The notes below the pieces were generated by a model. It was given only the letters and a program-made list of their open reading frames with translations, searched no databases and was not told where the DNA came from. Below, piece after piece: positions 7,821-16,472 of a stretch of 64,000 bases of DNA (its first letter is position 1; every line of letters starts with the position of its first letter). This DNA comes from an uncultured Collinsella sp. GTDB taxonomy: Bacteria; Actinomycetota; Coriobacteriia; Coriobacteriales; Coriobacteriaceae. The stretch lies in the NCBI GenBank assembly GCA_934668345.1, contig CAKUNE010000002.1:1-64000 (forward strand), given 5' to 3'. The position numbers were made by a program, and so were the translations under genes.

Positions 7821-8579
7821 GTGCTCAAAGCAGTCGTTTTCGATATGGACGAGACGCTTCTTAGCATCAACCTCAACGCGTTCATCCTTCGCTATTTTAA
7901 GGATGTCTCGTCGATGCTCGCGGATATCGGGCGCCGCAGCCGCGGTGGCACGATGGCACGCCTCGGCACCATCCTGGTCGACCTCAACGCCAACCGCCGA
8001 AGCGGCACGGACAATCGCACCAATCTTGAGTTTTACCGCACCGAGGTCGAGCGCAGGTGCGGCATCTGCCTCTCCGATCCTATCATCTACGAGGCATTTA
8101 CCTACTACGACCGCGAAGTTCTTCCGCATAAGAATGACGACGTCATCAACGCCCACGCCATGCCGGGCGCACACGCCGCGCTTCAGGCCGTACAGGACGC
8201 AGGGCTGCGCTGCGCGCTCTTCACCAACCCCAGCTTTCCGCAGGGAGCCATCGAGTGCCGCATGGGTTGGGGCGACCTGGCCGACGCCCCCTTTGAGCTC
8301 GTCACGCACATGGGAAACACCACCCGCTGCAAGCCCGATGCCACCTACTATCTAGAGCAGCTTCAGGTGATGGGGCTCGAGCCGCACGAGGTCCTTATGG
8401 TGGGCAACGACCCCAAGCGTGACTTCCCCAGCCCCGCCTGCGGCATTCAGACTGCCTATGTTGGTCAGGGAAAACCCGGCCGAGCCACCTGGCGCGGAAC
8501 CATGGAAGACTTCGCCCGCGACTTCAACGCCGTAGTAGAAGCCTTCTACGAACACCAAGTAGCCGACGAACTGTCTTAA
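7821..8579 (+). CDS. HAD-superfamily hydrolase
   Basis: A 252-residue haloacid dehalogenase-like phosphatase. Motif I DMDET (nucleophile D8, acid D10) is at the N-terminus, and GNDPKRD near residue 195 supplies the motif IV acidic residues with a Lys from RCKPDATYY before it. The long helical cap between motifs I and II fits the HAD subfamily I. Substrate is unknown. The GTG at 7821 follows GAGAAAGG. The last four bases overlap the end of the convergent gene at 8576, so the two genes share stop-codon sequence and no terminator separates them. Confidence 0.8.
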   Translation: MLKAVVFDMDETLLSINLNAFILRYFKDVSSMLADIGRRSRGGTMARLGTILVDLNANRRSGTDNRTNLEFYRTEVERRCGICLSDPIIYEAFTYYDREVLPHKNDDVINAHAMPGAHAALQAVQDAGLRCALFTNPSFPQGAIECRMGWGDLADAPFELVTHMGNTTRCKPDATYYLEQLQVMGLEPHEVLMVGNDPKRDFPSPACGIQTAYVGQGKPGRATWRGTMEDFARDFNAVVEAFYEHQVADELS

Positions 8580-9895
8580 CAGACTCGAGTCTTGCCGATC
8601 ATGATGTTGAGGATCTCGACGTCGGTGTCCTTCATGCCCACGCGGCCCACGTAGCCCATGCTGGCAATCGTCTGCTCGACGGTATCCTGGATCAAACCCT
8701 CGCCGGCACGGAAGCCACGCCCCTGCATGGCCATGTCATGTCCCAGAATCGCCGCATCGACGGCAGCCGAAATCTTGGCGGCACAGCTCGCCTTGGCGCC
8801 ATCGCACACGATGCCGCCAACGTTACCGAGCGTGTTCGAAACCGTCGCGCCAATCTGCTCGCGCGTGCCACCGCACAGCCAGGTAATCGCAGCGCCGGCG
8901 CCGCACGCGGCGCAGATAGCACCGCAAAACGCCGAAAGCGCACCAATATAGCTCTTGATATGCACGGCGATAAGATCGGACAGCATCACGGCACGCACCA
9001 GGCGCTCGTGGTCGCAGCGCAGGTATTCGGCATACTCCATGACGGGCAAGGCGCAGGTAATGCCCTGATTGCCCGAGCCGCACACAATGGCGACCGGCAG
9101 CGCGCAGCCGTTCATGCGGGCGTCGGACCCGGCGGCCGCACGGGCACGGGCCCGGCAGGCGACGTCATCGGCACGAGCGCCCAGCAGCGTACGGCCCACC
9201 TCGGCGCCCCAAGCGTGCGCGAGGCCCTCGGCGCTGATCGCGCCGTTCAGCTCAATCTGACGCTCAACGGCAGCGAGGGCGCCCTCAATGTCGCCGCCCT
9301 CGATAAAGTCGATTATGGACTCAATCGACATGGGCGTGTCGGCCTTATCCGCCGCCCGCTCAGCCACGACGCGCTCGGCACAGGCGGCGCACTCCCCCGC
9401 CGACTTGCCGCACACCGGAATACCGTCGAGCGTATGGCACGTGACATTGGTGTGATGGTCGGTAATCTCGACGACCGCGGTATGGCCCCCGGCCGTGGCG
9501 GTCACCTTGATGTAGAGGTTGGGCACACCCTCGACAAGCGACACATCGCAGTAGCCGGCGTCAGCGAGGAGCTCGGTCACGCGAGCACGATCTTCGTCGT
9601 TAACGCTCTCGAGCACCTCGAGCGCGCTCTTGGCGTCGCCGCCCACGGCACCCAGCACGGCCGCAGCTTCAATACCGTGCATACCGCCCGAGTTGGGCAC
9701 GGTCACGCTCTTAACGTTCTTGATGATGTTGCCCGAGCAGGCAACGTCCATATGATCGGGTTCGCAACAGAGCGTCTGGCTCGCCAACGCCGCTGCATAG
9801 GCAACGGCAATAGGCTCGGTGCAGCCGAGCGCACAGACAAGCTCGCGGTTCAAAACATCGCAAAACGCGGCATCACGAAGGGAATCGGTAGGCAT
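8576..9895 (-). CDS. UPF0597 family L-cysteine desulfidase / serine dehydratase-type enzyme
   Basis: A 439-residue member of the YhaM/CyuA family. These are oxygen-labile [4Fe-4S] enzymes that break down L-cysteine to pyruvate, sulfide and ammonia; some relatives act on serine. The N-terminal CALGCTEPIA (C25) holds a conserved cluster or catalytic cysteine, and the cysteine-rich second half (SAFCGAICAACGAG, WLCGG) holds further candidate cluster ligands. The serine dehydratase alpha-like glycine-rich GNVGGIVCDGAK is also present. The ATG at 9895 has AGGAG six bases upstream. No transporter is adjacent. An anaerobic lifestyle fits this enzyme. Substrate preference between cysteine and serine is not decidable here. 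Confidence 0.82.
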   Translation of the reverse strand: MPTDSLRDAAFCDVLNRELVCALGCTEPIAVAYAAALASQTLCCEPDHMDVACSGNIIKNVKSVTVPNSGGMHGIEAAAVLGAVGGDAKSALEVLESVNDEDRARVTELLADAGYCDVSLVEGVPNLYIKVTATAGGHTAVVEITDHHTNVTCHTLDGIPVCGKSAGECAACAERVVAERAADKADTPMSIESIIDFIEGGDIEGALAAVERQIELNGAISAEGLAHAWGAEVGRTLLGARADDVACRARARAAAGSDARMNGCALPVAIVCGSGNQGITCALPVMEYAEYLRCDHERLVRAVMLSDLIAVHIKSYIGALSAFCGAICAACGAGAAITWLCGGTREQIGATVSNTLGNVGGIVCDGAKASCAAKISAAVDAAILGHDMAMQGRGFRAGEGLIQDTVEQTIASMGYVGRVGMKDTDVEILNIMIGKTRVC

Positions 9896-10060
9896 AGGTA
9901 TCTCCTACTTGCATAACGGGCTGGGCTCTCGAAAATAATTAGCTCTTTTATTTGATAACAATGCATCAAAAACCGCAACCATGGTTCCGGCGGACGGCGC
10001 TCAAGCACAAACTGGCGGCATTCATTCATGAAAAGCAGGTCTTGTTGCCTGCTAAAGCGT

Positions 10061-10090
10061 TTGACCAAAAAACGCCCGAGCGTTTACACA
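10061..10090 (+). promoter_or_regulatory. Putative rpiB promoter
   Basis: TTGACC, an 18-base spacer and TACACA precede rpiB by about 80 bases. The hairpin GCAGG...CCTGC lies just upstream. Confidence 0.4.
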
Positions 10091-10167
10091 AAAGTCGCGC
10101 TATCATGCAGTCGAACGCGGTAAACACCTTTAGCATTTGCGCCGCACAGACCAGAGAGGAACCATCC

Positions 10168-10635
10168 ATGAAGATCGGTATCGGTAACGACCACGCCGCC
10201 GTCGAGCTCAAGAACATCATTTCCGAGCACCTAAAGGAGCGCGGCTGCGAGGTCGTGAACTTTGGCACCGACACCTCCGAGAGCTTCGACTACCCCATCG
10301 CCGGTTACAAGGTGGGCAAGGCAGTTGCCAACGGCGACGTCGACCTGGGTATCCTGATCTGCGGTACCGGCGTCGGGATTAGCCTGGCTGCCAACAAGGT
10401 CGAGGGCGTACGCGCCGTCGTATGCTCCGAGCCCTTCAGCGCCAAGCTCTCCCGCATGCACAACAACACCAACGTGCTCGCCTTTGGTGCCCGCGTCGTG
10501 GGCTCCGAGCTCGCCAAAATGATTGTCGACGAGTGGCTCGACGCCGAGTTCGAGGGCGGCCGTCACGAGCGTCGCGTTAACCTCCTCAATGAGATCGACC
10601 AGACCCGCGGCCTCAAGGTCGTCGACGAGGCCTAA
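10168..10635 (+). CDS. rpiB: Ribose-5-phosphate isomerase B
   Basis: A 155-residue RpiB/LacAB-family isomerase that interconverts ribulose 5-phosphate and ribose 5-phosphate in the pentose phosphate pathway. D8-H9 in GNDHA, the catalytic C65 in CGTGVGISLAANK, and H98 in SRMHNNTNV match the family. The ATG at 10168 has GAGAGGA seven bases upstream; upstream in-frame codons do not resemble the family. It is a single gene ending in a strong terminator. Confidence 0.93.
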   Translation: MKIGIGNDHAAVELKNIISEHLKERGCEVVNFGTDTSESFDYPIAGYKVGKAVANGDVDLGILICGTGVGISLAANKVEGVRAVVCSEPFSAKLSRMHNNTNVLAFGARVVGSELAKMIVDEWLDAEFEGGRHERRVNLLNEIDQTRGLKVVDEA

Positions 10636-10661
10636 GCTACTCAGCGCCACAAACTAACAGC

Positions 10662-10700
10662 AAGGGGCCCGCTCGGAACACATGTCCGAGCGGGCCCCTT
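10662..10700 (+). terminator. Terminator of rpiB
   Basis: A perfect 16-bp stem: 10662-10677 pairs with 10685-10700, with CATAGATTTT following on the plus strand. Confidence 0.8.
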
Positions 10701-10711
10701 CATAGATTTTG

Positions 10712-10749
10712 GAATAAAAGGGCGCCGCGGATGGAGTTCCGCGGCGCCC
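10712..10749 (-). terminator. Terminator of ndk
   Basis: GGGCGCCGCGGA and TCCGCGGCGCCC form a 12-bp stem, followed on the minus strand by TTTTATTCC. Confidence 0.8.
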
Positions 10750-10787
10750 AAGCCACACGCTAACAGCTTTAAGGAGTCAAAGCTGGT

Positions 10788-11192
10788 TTAGCCAAAGAAG
10801 CGCTTGATCTCGATCTCGGCGTTCTCCAGGCAGTCGGAGCCGTGAATAACGTTGGCGTTGACATCGACGGCGAAGTCACCGCGGATGGTGCCGGGGGCAG
10901 CATCAAGCGGGTTGGTAGCACCCATAAGGGTGCGCATCTTAGCAACGGCAGAAGGACCGGAAACAACCATCTTGACGACCGGACCGCTCGTCATAAAGTC
11001 GCACAGACCGCCAAAGAAGGGTTTGTCGGCCAGATGGGCGTAGTGCTCCTCGACGGTAGCGCGCTCGAGCGTGGTCATCTCCATGCGCTCGATGACAAGG
11101 CCGCTGCGCTCGATACGAGCAACGATCTCGCCGATCTTGCGATCGCGCACGGCGTCGGGCTTAATCATGATGAAGGTCTTCTCGATAGCCAT
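10788..11192 (-). CDS. ndk: Nucleoside diphosphate kinase
   Basis: A 134-residue kinase that transfers the gamma phosphate between nucleoside triphosphates and diphosphates. K11 and the phosphohistidine H117 in NVIHGSD are present, and length matches the family. The ATG at 11192 is preceded by GAAAGG; an upstream extension would add 14 residues foreign to Ndk. Single gene, terminated between the convergent rpiB and itself. Confidence 0.95.
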   Translation of the reverse strand: MAIEKTFIMIKPDAVRDRKIGEIVARIERSGLVIERMEMTTLERATVEEHYAHLADKPFFGGLCDFMTSGPVVKMVVSGPSAVAKMRTLMGATNPLDAAPGTIRGDFAVDVNANVIHGSDCLENAEIEIKRFFG

Positions 11193-11255
11193 AAGGTAGC
11201 CTTTCAAGTAGGTTCGCGCGTGCCCAAGTCCCATTCCGGCACCCGCCTGGACTGC

Positions 11256-11284
11256 ATCGTAACAGAGTTCTAGCTGCAGTTAAA
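11256..11284 (-). promoter_or_regulatory. Putative ndk promoter
   Basis: TTTAAC, a 17-base spacer and TACGAT on the minus strand, 64 bases before the ndk start. Confidence 0.5.
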
Positions 11285-11569
11285 CAAAAAGCCGTTTATT
11301 GAAGCGTTATTATTAATTGAAGCGCTCCATATGTGTCACTTCTGTTCCGAAGCCCGACTAGAGTACCATCCGCCCCACTTCCAACTGCAACGAACAGAAC
11401 GGACGGTCGATTGCCGCCCGTGAACGCACCCCCATCACAACCTGCCCAAAGGTCCTACAAAAGTTCTCGACAAGCTCCTTCCTTCCCTATAACAAAACGG
11501 GCGCCCACCGTAGCGAGCACCCATAAAGGCAAGATATGATGAACGCACCAGACAGACGCATCCAATAAG
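11285..11569. other. Gene-free spacer between ndk and argH
   Basis: AT-richer than the surroundings. It holds the direct repeat ATTGAAGCG twice (about 11298 and 11317). No terminator hairpin for argH and no credible gene were found. Confidence 0.5.
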
Positions 11570-13000
11570 CTAATTAGCTCCGTGGCCCATCTCGACGACC
11601 TTGGTCAACGAGCCAAACACACCTTCGTCGGCAACGAGTTGTGCCTCGGCACGCTGCAGCTGCACGGCAACGGCGGCAGGGGCGGTACCGCCCTCGGTAG
11701 TGCGCGCGGCGACAATCGACGGGATATCGAGCGCCTCGGTAATATCGTGCTCAAAGAGCGGGCTTGCCTCCTGGAACACCTCAAACGGCAGGTCCTCAAG
11801 ATTGCAACCGCGCTTCTCGCACATCAGGACCAGGTGGCCCACCACGGCGTGCGCCTCGCGGAACGGAAGTCCGCGCTTAGCGAGGTAGTCGGCAACGTCA
11901 GTGGCCGCCAGGTGGCCAACGCCGCACTCGCGCGCCATGGCGTCCTCGTTGACGGTCCAGGTCGAGATCATGCCGGCCATAACGGACAGGCACTGCATGA
12001 GCGTATGGGCGGTATCGAGCGCGCCCTCCTTGTCCTCCTGCAGGTCCTTGTTATAAGCCAGCGGCAGGCCCTTCATGGTCACCAGCAGCTGGACCAAGTT
12101 GCCGTACACGCGACCGCTCTTGCCACGGATGAGTTCGGCGAAGTCGGGGTTCTTCTTCTGCGGCATGATGGAAGAGCCGGTGGAGTACGAGTCGGACAGC
12201 GTAATAAAGCCAAACTCGGAGCTCGACCACAGCACGATCTCCTCAGAGAGGCGCGAGAGGTGCATGGCCATAACGGAGCCGGCATAGTGCAGATCGAGCA
12301 GGAAGTCACGGTCCGAAACAGCATCGAGCGAGTTAGGAATCACGCCCGCAAAGCCAAGCTCGGCAGCCGTCATCTGACGATCGAGCGGATAGCTTGTACC
12401 AGCAAGCGCGGCGGCACCCAACGGGCAGTTGTCGGCAGCATCAAAGGCAGCCTTCAGGCGCGTAAAGTCGCGCGCGAACATCCAGGAATACGCCAGCAGA
12501 TGGTGCGAGAGCAGCACAGGTTGAGCATGCTGCATATGTGTATAACCCGGCAAAATCACCTTGTCATACTTCTTGGCGGCGTCCACCAGCACGTGACGCA
12601 GCTGCAGGTTGGCCTCCATGAGCTCCTTGGCCAACGCCTTGACGCCCAGGCGCGTATCGGTCGCCACCTGGTCGTTGCGCGAACGCCCAGTATGCAAGCG
12701 CTTACCGGCCTCGCCGATACGGCGCGTCAGCTCGCTCTCGATGGACATATGGATGTCCTCGTCGTTGATATCGAAGGTGAAGTTGCCGGCATCGATATCC
12801 TGTTCGATTCCGGTCAGGCCCTCGGCAATCGCCTGCTCATCCTCGGCACTGATGATGCCCTGGGCCGCCAGCATCTTGGCATGCGCCTTAGAACCGGCGA
12901 TATCCTGCTTATAGAGATGTTTGTCGACCGGCAGCGACGCGCCAAACTCCTGCGTGACCTCGGCCACTCCCGCCTCAAAACGACCGCCCCAAAGAGCCAT
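11570..13000 (-). CDS. argH: Argininosuccinate lyase
   Basis: A 476-residue enzyme of the fumarase/aspartase superfamily that splits argininosuccinate to arginine and fumarate, the last step of arginine synthesis. TGRSRNDQ is at 104-111, the active-site region THMQHAQP at 154-161, and the mobile signature loop GSSIMPQKKNP at 275-285 with catalytic Ser. The ATG at 13000 gives the usual MALWGGRF start and has AAAGGGG eight bases upstream. Downstream of argG on the same strand, with a 56-codon gene between, so the three may be cotranscribed. Confidence 0.95.
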   Translation of the reverse strand: MALWGGRFEAGVAEVTQEFGASLPVDKHLYKQDIAGSKAHAKMLAAQGIISAEDEQAIAEGLTGIEQDIDAGNFTFDINDEDIHMSIESELTRRIGEAGKRLHTGRSRNDQVATDTRLGVKALAKELMEANLQLRHVLVDAAKKYDKVILPGYTHMQHAQPVLLSHHLLAYSWMFARDFTRLKAAFDAADNCPLGAAALAGTSYPLDRQMTAAELGFAGVIPNSLDAVSDRDFLLDLHYAGSVMAMHLSRLSEEIVLWSSSEFGFITLSDSYSTGSSIMPQKKNPDFAELIRGKSGRVYGNLVQLLVTMKGLPLAYNKDLQEDKEGALDTAHTLMQCLSVMAGMISTWTVNEDAMARECGVGHLAATDVADYLAKRGLPFREAHAVVGHLVLMCEKRGCNLEDLPFEVFQEASPLFEHDITEALDIPSIVAARTTEGGTAPAAVAVQLQRAEAQLVADEGVFGSLTKVVEMGHGAN

Positions 13001-13116
13001 AGAACCGTCCCCTTTCTCCAATTACCAACAAGCGCCCAAAGCAATACGCCATGTCGCTAAAGCGATTTTTCAACCGCTAGTTTTACACATTCCCCACCGT
13101 GCGCGGGGCCATGTAG

Positions 13117-13287
13117 CTAATTTGCAAAGAAGTGACGCACCATGCACTTGGCACCCAACGTCTCCCTCCGAATGTTGCCCTGCGAACCGTCAATCCAAGC
13201 CTTCAGGCTCATAGGGACGTCCTCGACCTTCGCAGCATCGAGCTCGGGCGCGAGGGAAAGTAAAGCATGCGCGATAGCATTGAACAT
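13117..13287 (-). CDS. Small hypothetical protein between argG and argH
   Basis: A 56-residue open frame, ATG at 13287 with GAGGAG eight bases upstream and a TAG stop at 13117. It starts MFNAIAHALLSLAPEL and ends KCMVRHFFAN. The sequence is amphipathic with no cysteine pair, signal peptide or membrane segment, and I do not recognise it. It resembles either a genuine small protein or the end of a decayed larger gene. It is in the same orientation as argG and argH and lies 116 bases before the argH start. Coding status rests on the ribosome site and normal codon use only. Confidence 0.5.
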   Translation of the reverse strand: MFNAIAHALLSLAPELDAAKVEDVPMSLKAWIDGSQGNIRRETLGAKCMVRHFFAN

Positions 13288-13337
13288 AATGGATACTCCT
13301 CATATATATGGGCGCAGAGCCGCCAAATTGATAGAAG

Positions 13338-13367
13338 GAGCCCCGCCGGACAACCCCGGCGGGGCTC
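13338..13367. terminator. GC-rich hairpin downstream of argG
   Basis: GAGCCCCGCCGG pairs perfectly with CCGGCGGGGCTC around a 6-base loop. No T-run follows on either strand, so it may be an attenuator or RNA-stability element instead of a strict terminator. The rest of 13368-13520 holds no gene; an ATATATG motif recurs at about 13302 and 13393. Confidence 0.6.
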
Positions 13368-13520
13368 GGACTCAGCCGCAGTCGCGGCATCATATATGCG
13401 GGCGGAACGTAGGGGCCACCGATGTTAAGAAGTGTCAGCAAGCATAACGAAAGGTAGGGACCCCGTGCGCCCGTTATGTATCACGCGGATGGGCCGCGCG
13501 GATACCAAGGGAAGGAGGCG

Positions 13521-14747
13521 CTAGGCCTGGGCGGCAGCAGAGCTGGGACCCTGGACCTTTGCCCACGTCTTGAGCGACAGCGTATCGATCTCGATAAAGC
13601 CGGCGCTGGCCTTCTCGTCAAACGTGGTGTCGCGGTCGTAGGTAGCCAGACCGTAGTCATAGAGGCTGAAGGGGCTCTTGCGGCCGACGACATGGCAGTT
13701 GCCCTTAAAGAACTTCAGACGGACGGTACCGGTCACGAACTTCTGGGTGTCAGCCATAAAGGCATCGAGCGCATTTTTGAGCGGGCTGTACCACTGGCCG
13801 TTGTACACGGCGGTGGCCCAATCCTGCTCGAGCTTAATCTTGGCCTTGAGCAGGTCGCCCTCGACGCAAATGTCCTCAAGCGCCTTGTGGGCGGTGATGA
13901 GCGTCAGGGCGCCGGGAACCTCATAGCACTCGCGGCTCTTGAGGCCCACTAGACGGTCCTCGACCAGATCGAGACGGCCAAAGCCGTTGTCGCCGGAGAT
14001 CTTGTTGAGCGCGATGATGATTTCGGAGAGCTTCATCTTCTTGCCGTCGACGGCGACGGGCTTGCCGGCCTCAAACTCAATCTCGGTGTAAGTCGGGGTG
14101 TCCGGCGTGTCCTCGGGGTTCTTGGTCATAACCCAAGCGTCGTCGAGCGGCTCGTTCCAAGGATCCTCCAGGTGACCGCACTCGATGGCACGACCCCACA
14201 GGTTGTCGTCGATGGAGTAGGGGTTGTCGTTGGCACCCTCGGGAACCGGCACGTTGTGAGCATGGGCGTAGGCGACCTCGTCGGGACGACACTTCAGGTC
14301 CCACTCGCGAACCGGGGCGATAACCTTGAGCTCGGGGTCGAGGGCCTTGACGGCGGCCTCAAAACGGACCTGGTCGTTACCCTTGCCGGTGCAGCCGTGG
14401 GCGACGTAGGTCGCGCCAAACTCGTGGGCGACCTCGACAAGCTTCTTGGCGAGCAGCGGACGGGAAAGAGCGGAGAGCAGCGGATACTTGTTCTCGTACA
14501 TGGAGTTTGCGGCGATGGCCTTGGTCAGGAACTCATCGGAGAACTCGTCGCGCAGATCGAGCACCTGGCAATCCAGAACGCCCAGGTCGAGGGCCTTCTG
14601 CTTCTTGGCGTCCAGGCCGGTCTCCTCCTGGCCCACATTGCCGCAGACACAAACGACATCGAGATTCTTCTCGTCCTGGAGCCACTTGACACATACAGAT
14701 GTATCAAGACCACCGGAATATGCGAGAACGACTTTTTCCTTGCTCAT
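13521..14747 (-). CDS. argG: Argininosuccinate synthase
   Basis: A 408-residue ATP-dependent enzyme joining citrulline and aspartate. The PP-loop AYSGGLDTS is at 9-17, and the family motifs AHGCTGKGNDQVRFE and SREW-like APVREWDLK follow. The ATG at 14747 has AAAGGA seven bases upstream. Together with argH it converts citrulline to arginine; the earlier arginine genes are not in this window. The product of the arginine deiminase step at 63 kb is citrulline too, so synthesis and breakdown need opposite control; no clear ArgR box was seen upstream. Confidence 0.95.
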   Translation of the reverse strand: MSKEKVVLAYSGGLDTSVCVKWLQDEKNLDVVCVCGNVGQEETGLDAKKQKALDLGVLDCQVLDLRDEFSDEFLTKAIAANSMYENKYPLLSALSRPLLAKKLVEVAHEFGATYVAHGCTGKGNDQVRFEAAVKALDPELKVIAPVREWDLKCRPDEVAYAHAHNVPVPEGANDNPYSIDDNLWGRAIECGHLEDPWNEPLDDAWVMTKNPEDTPDTPTYTEIEFEAGKPVAVDGKKMKLSEIIIALNKISGDNGFGRLDLVEDRLVGLKSRECYEVPGALTLITAHKALEDICVEGDLLKAKIKLEQDWATAVYNGQWYSPLKNALDAFMADTQKFVTGTVRLKFFKGNCHVVGRKSPFSLYDYGLATYDRDTTFDEKASAGFIEIDTLSLKTWAKVQGPSSAAAQA

Positions 14748-15300
14748 GGCTGTTTCCTTTCGCCCTTGGTAGCTAGTTAGAACATCGGTCAGTTGCAAGT
14801 CATTTCGAGGTCAAAAACCGTGCAATATCAGGTTAAATAGCAAAAAGCAGCACAACATGCCCTAGAAACATGCGTCTATGTCGTGCTAAAACCCAACGAC
14901 CTCAAAATGACTCTGTTGGGGCATTTCACCCCATATGAACAGAGACGATTATTATCGTCGTCGGGAAATTGCGCGCTGGCGTCGGATGGCATTGTCTGCA
15001 GTAGTGATGATCTTTACGAACTGCATCTGCCTCTCCTTTCACCTATCGCCGGGCGCAATTCATATATCGTAAACGGTACCTTTTCCTCGGTAAGCGGTTG
15101 TTTTTCCGTCTCCGTTTTCGATGTTCGCTATATTACGCTAAAGTGCCAGCAGCACAAGCGACAAATTCAAATTTCTGAAAAGTTTTTTCATTACTTTGTG
15201 AATTGCAGTGCAAATACGCTCCGTCCCTGCGACAATACGCTCGGTTACTGGTTGATGGTTATAACGTCTGAAACAATTTCGAAACGAAAGGCGCGCTTTT
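14748..15300. other. AT-richer 550-bp intergenic region with nested inverted repeats
   Basis: It separates the divergent argG and HAD genes. AGTCATTTCGAGGTC (14798-14812) and GACCTCAAAATGACT (14898-14912) are complementary except for one position, enclosing a shorter AGCAC...GTGCT stem (about 14853-14886). Beyond it are GGGGCATTTCACCCC and the perfect GACGATTATTATCGTC (14945-14960). A 152-codon open frame crosses the region but has no ribosome site and an unusual composition, so I do not call it. Confidence 0.5.
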
Positions 15301-16128
15301 ATGCAAACTTACGAATCGGACACCAATATCGGCAGCATTAAGATTCTCGCCGTTGATATGGACAAGACGCTTCTCACCGACGAGCGTGTACTACCCCAGG
15401 GCCTCGACGAGCGCCTGGACAAGCTCGCCGAGGCTGGCATCGTGTTCTGCCCCGCCAGCGGACGCCCTGCCCCCAAGCTCGAGGAGATGTTCGAGGGTAT
15501 TAAGAACCGCCTTGCTTTTTGTCCCGACAACGGAGCCTGCGTCATCTATCGCGGCAGCTATATCTATAAGAGCAACATCGATGTGGCGCTGTATCAGCAG
15601 GTGCTCGCTCGTGCCTCGGAGGACCCGCGCGCCGTTCCCGTCCTGTGCTGCTACGACGAGTTCTATGTGCTCGCCCGCGACCATCAGTACCACGACGAGA
15701 TCAGCGTGTACTACAACACGATCAACTATGTCGATACCTTTGAGGGCCTTGATATCGAGTCCAATAAGATCTCGGTCTTTTTCCCTGCCTACGATGCCGA
15801 GCCCGCATTCCGCGAGACCTATAGCCCCGCGTTCTCGGATCAGCTCTACGTCACCAATGCGGGCCGCGAGTGGATCGACTTTATGAACCTGGGCGTCGAC
15901 AAGGGTTCGGGCGTGGCGCATTTGTGCGAGCACCTGGGCATCGATATCGCCGACGCCGCCGCCGTGGGCGACACCTACAACGATATTCCCATGCTGGAGC
16001 GCGTCGGGCATAGCTTTATCGTCGACAATGCCGAGGAGCACATGAACACGCACGCCAAGTGGCGCATTCCGAGCAACAACGACGGGGGCGTACTGACGCT
16101 CATCGACGCCATCTTGGCGGCTCGGTAG
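15301..16128 (+). CDS. Cof-type HAD-IIB phosphatase
   Basis: A 275-residue HAD hydrolase of class IIB (Cof/YidA type). Motif I AVDMDKTLL places the nucleophile at D19 and the acid at D21; PASGRP gives motif II; VGDTYNDIPML near residue 220 gives motif IV. The long C2 cap lies between them. These enzymes dephosphorylate sugar phosphates, phosphorylated cofactors or nucleotides; substrate unknown. The ATG at 15301 is preceded by GAAAGG. The gene is followed eleven bases after its stop by a 129-nt perfect-arm inverted repeat. Confidence 0.85.
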   Translation: MQTYESDTNIGSIKILAVDMDKTLLTDERVLPQGLDERLDKLAEAGIVFCPASGRPAPKLEEMFEGIKNRLAFCPDNGACVIYRGSYIYKSNIDVALYQQVLARASEDPRAVPVLCCYDEFYVLARDHQYHDEISVYYNTINYVDTFEGLDIESNKISVFFPAYDAEPAFRETYSPAFSDQLYVTNAGREWIDFMNLGVDKGSGVAHLCEHLGIDIADAAAVGDTYNDIPMLERVGHSFIVDNAEEHMNTHAKWRIPSNNDGGVLTLIDAILAAR

Positions 16129-16138
16129 CCGTCCCATC

Positions 16139-16267
16139 GGGCCTGGCCGGGCGGCACGGGATAACTTTTCGCTCGGTCAGGTCCTGCGCAAGACGAAAGC
16201 CACATTAAGTGGCTTTCTTTGCGTGCGGAATCTACGAAAAGTTATCCCGTGCCGCCCGGCCAGGCCC
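16139..16267. repeat. Long inverted repeat with perfect 33-bp arms
   Basis: Positions 16139-16171 and 16235-16267 are exact reverse complements. Each arm runs from a GC-rich outer half (GGCCTGGCCGGGCGGC) into ATAACTTTTCG. The 63-nt centre itself folds: GAAAGCCAC pairs with GTGGCTTTC and is followed by TTTG, so a terminator-like hairpin sits inside the larger one. As RNA the whole forms a single hairpin of about 129 nt after the HAD stop codon. Confidence 0.9.
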
Positions 16268-16334
16268 TAGGTTTACTTTCCTGCCGCCAAGATGGCGTCT
16301 TGAGTGTCTAGATACTTAGCTGAAATGATTTGAA

Positions 16335-16375
16335 CAGAGGGGAGCTCCTTGTTGGAAGGGGCTCCCCTCTGCTTT
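16335..16375. terminator. Hairpin downstream of polA
   Basis: CAGAGGGGAGC (16335-16345) pairs with GCTCCCCTCTG (16361-16371); CTTT follows on the plus strand. It may end transcription from either side of the HAD/polA convergent gap. Confidence 0.55.
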
Positions 16376-16383
16376 GGTTACTG

Positions 16384-16423
16384 TGGGACAAATTAATCAG
16401 TAGTGTTTGTCCCAAATCTTAAG
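16384..16423. repeat. 40-bp GGGACAAA...TTTGTCCC repeat, copy B
   Basis: Same layout as 4123-4162: GGGACAAA, TAATCAG, TTTGTCCC and an AATCTTAAG tail. The stem is conserved and the loop varies. Confidence 0.7.
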
Positions 16424-16472
16424 TATGTGGGGGGCTTGCGTCTTGGGCGAGCTTGCCTTACGGAGTGCTTCC

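Noticed and set aside
14883..15341. 152-codon plus-strand open frame before the HAD gene
   Set aside because: No ribosome site, overlaps the start of a real gene in another frame, and runs through hairpins.
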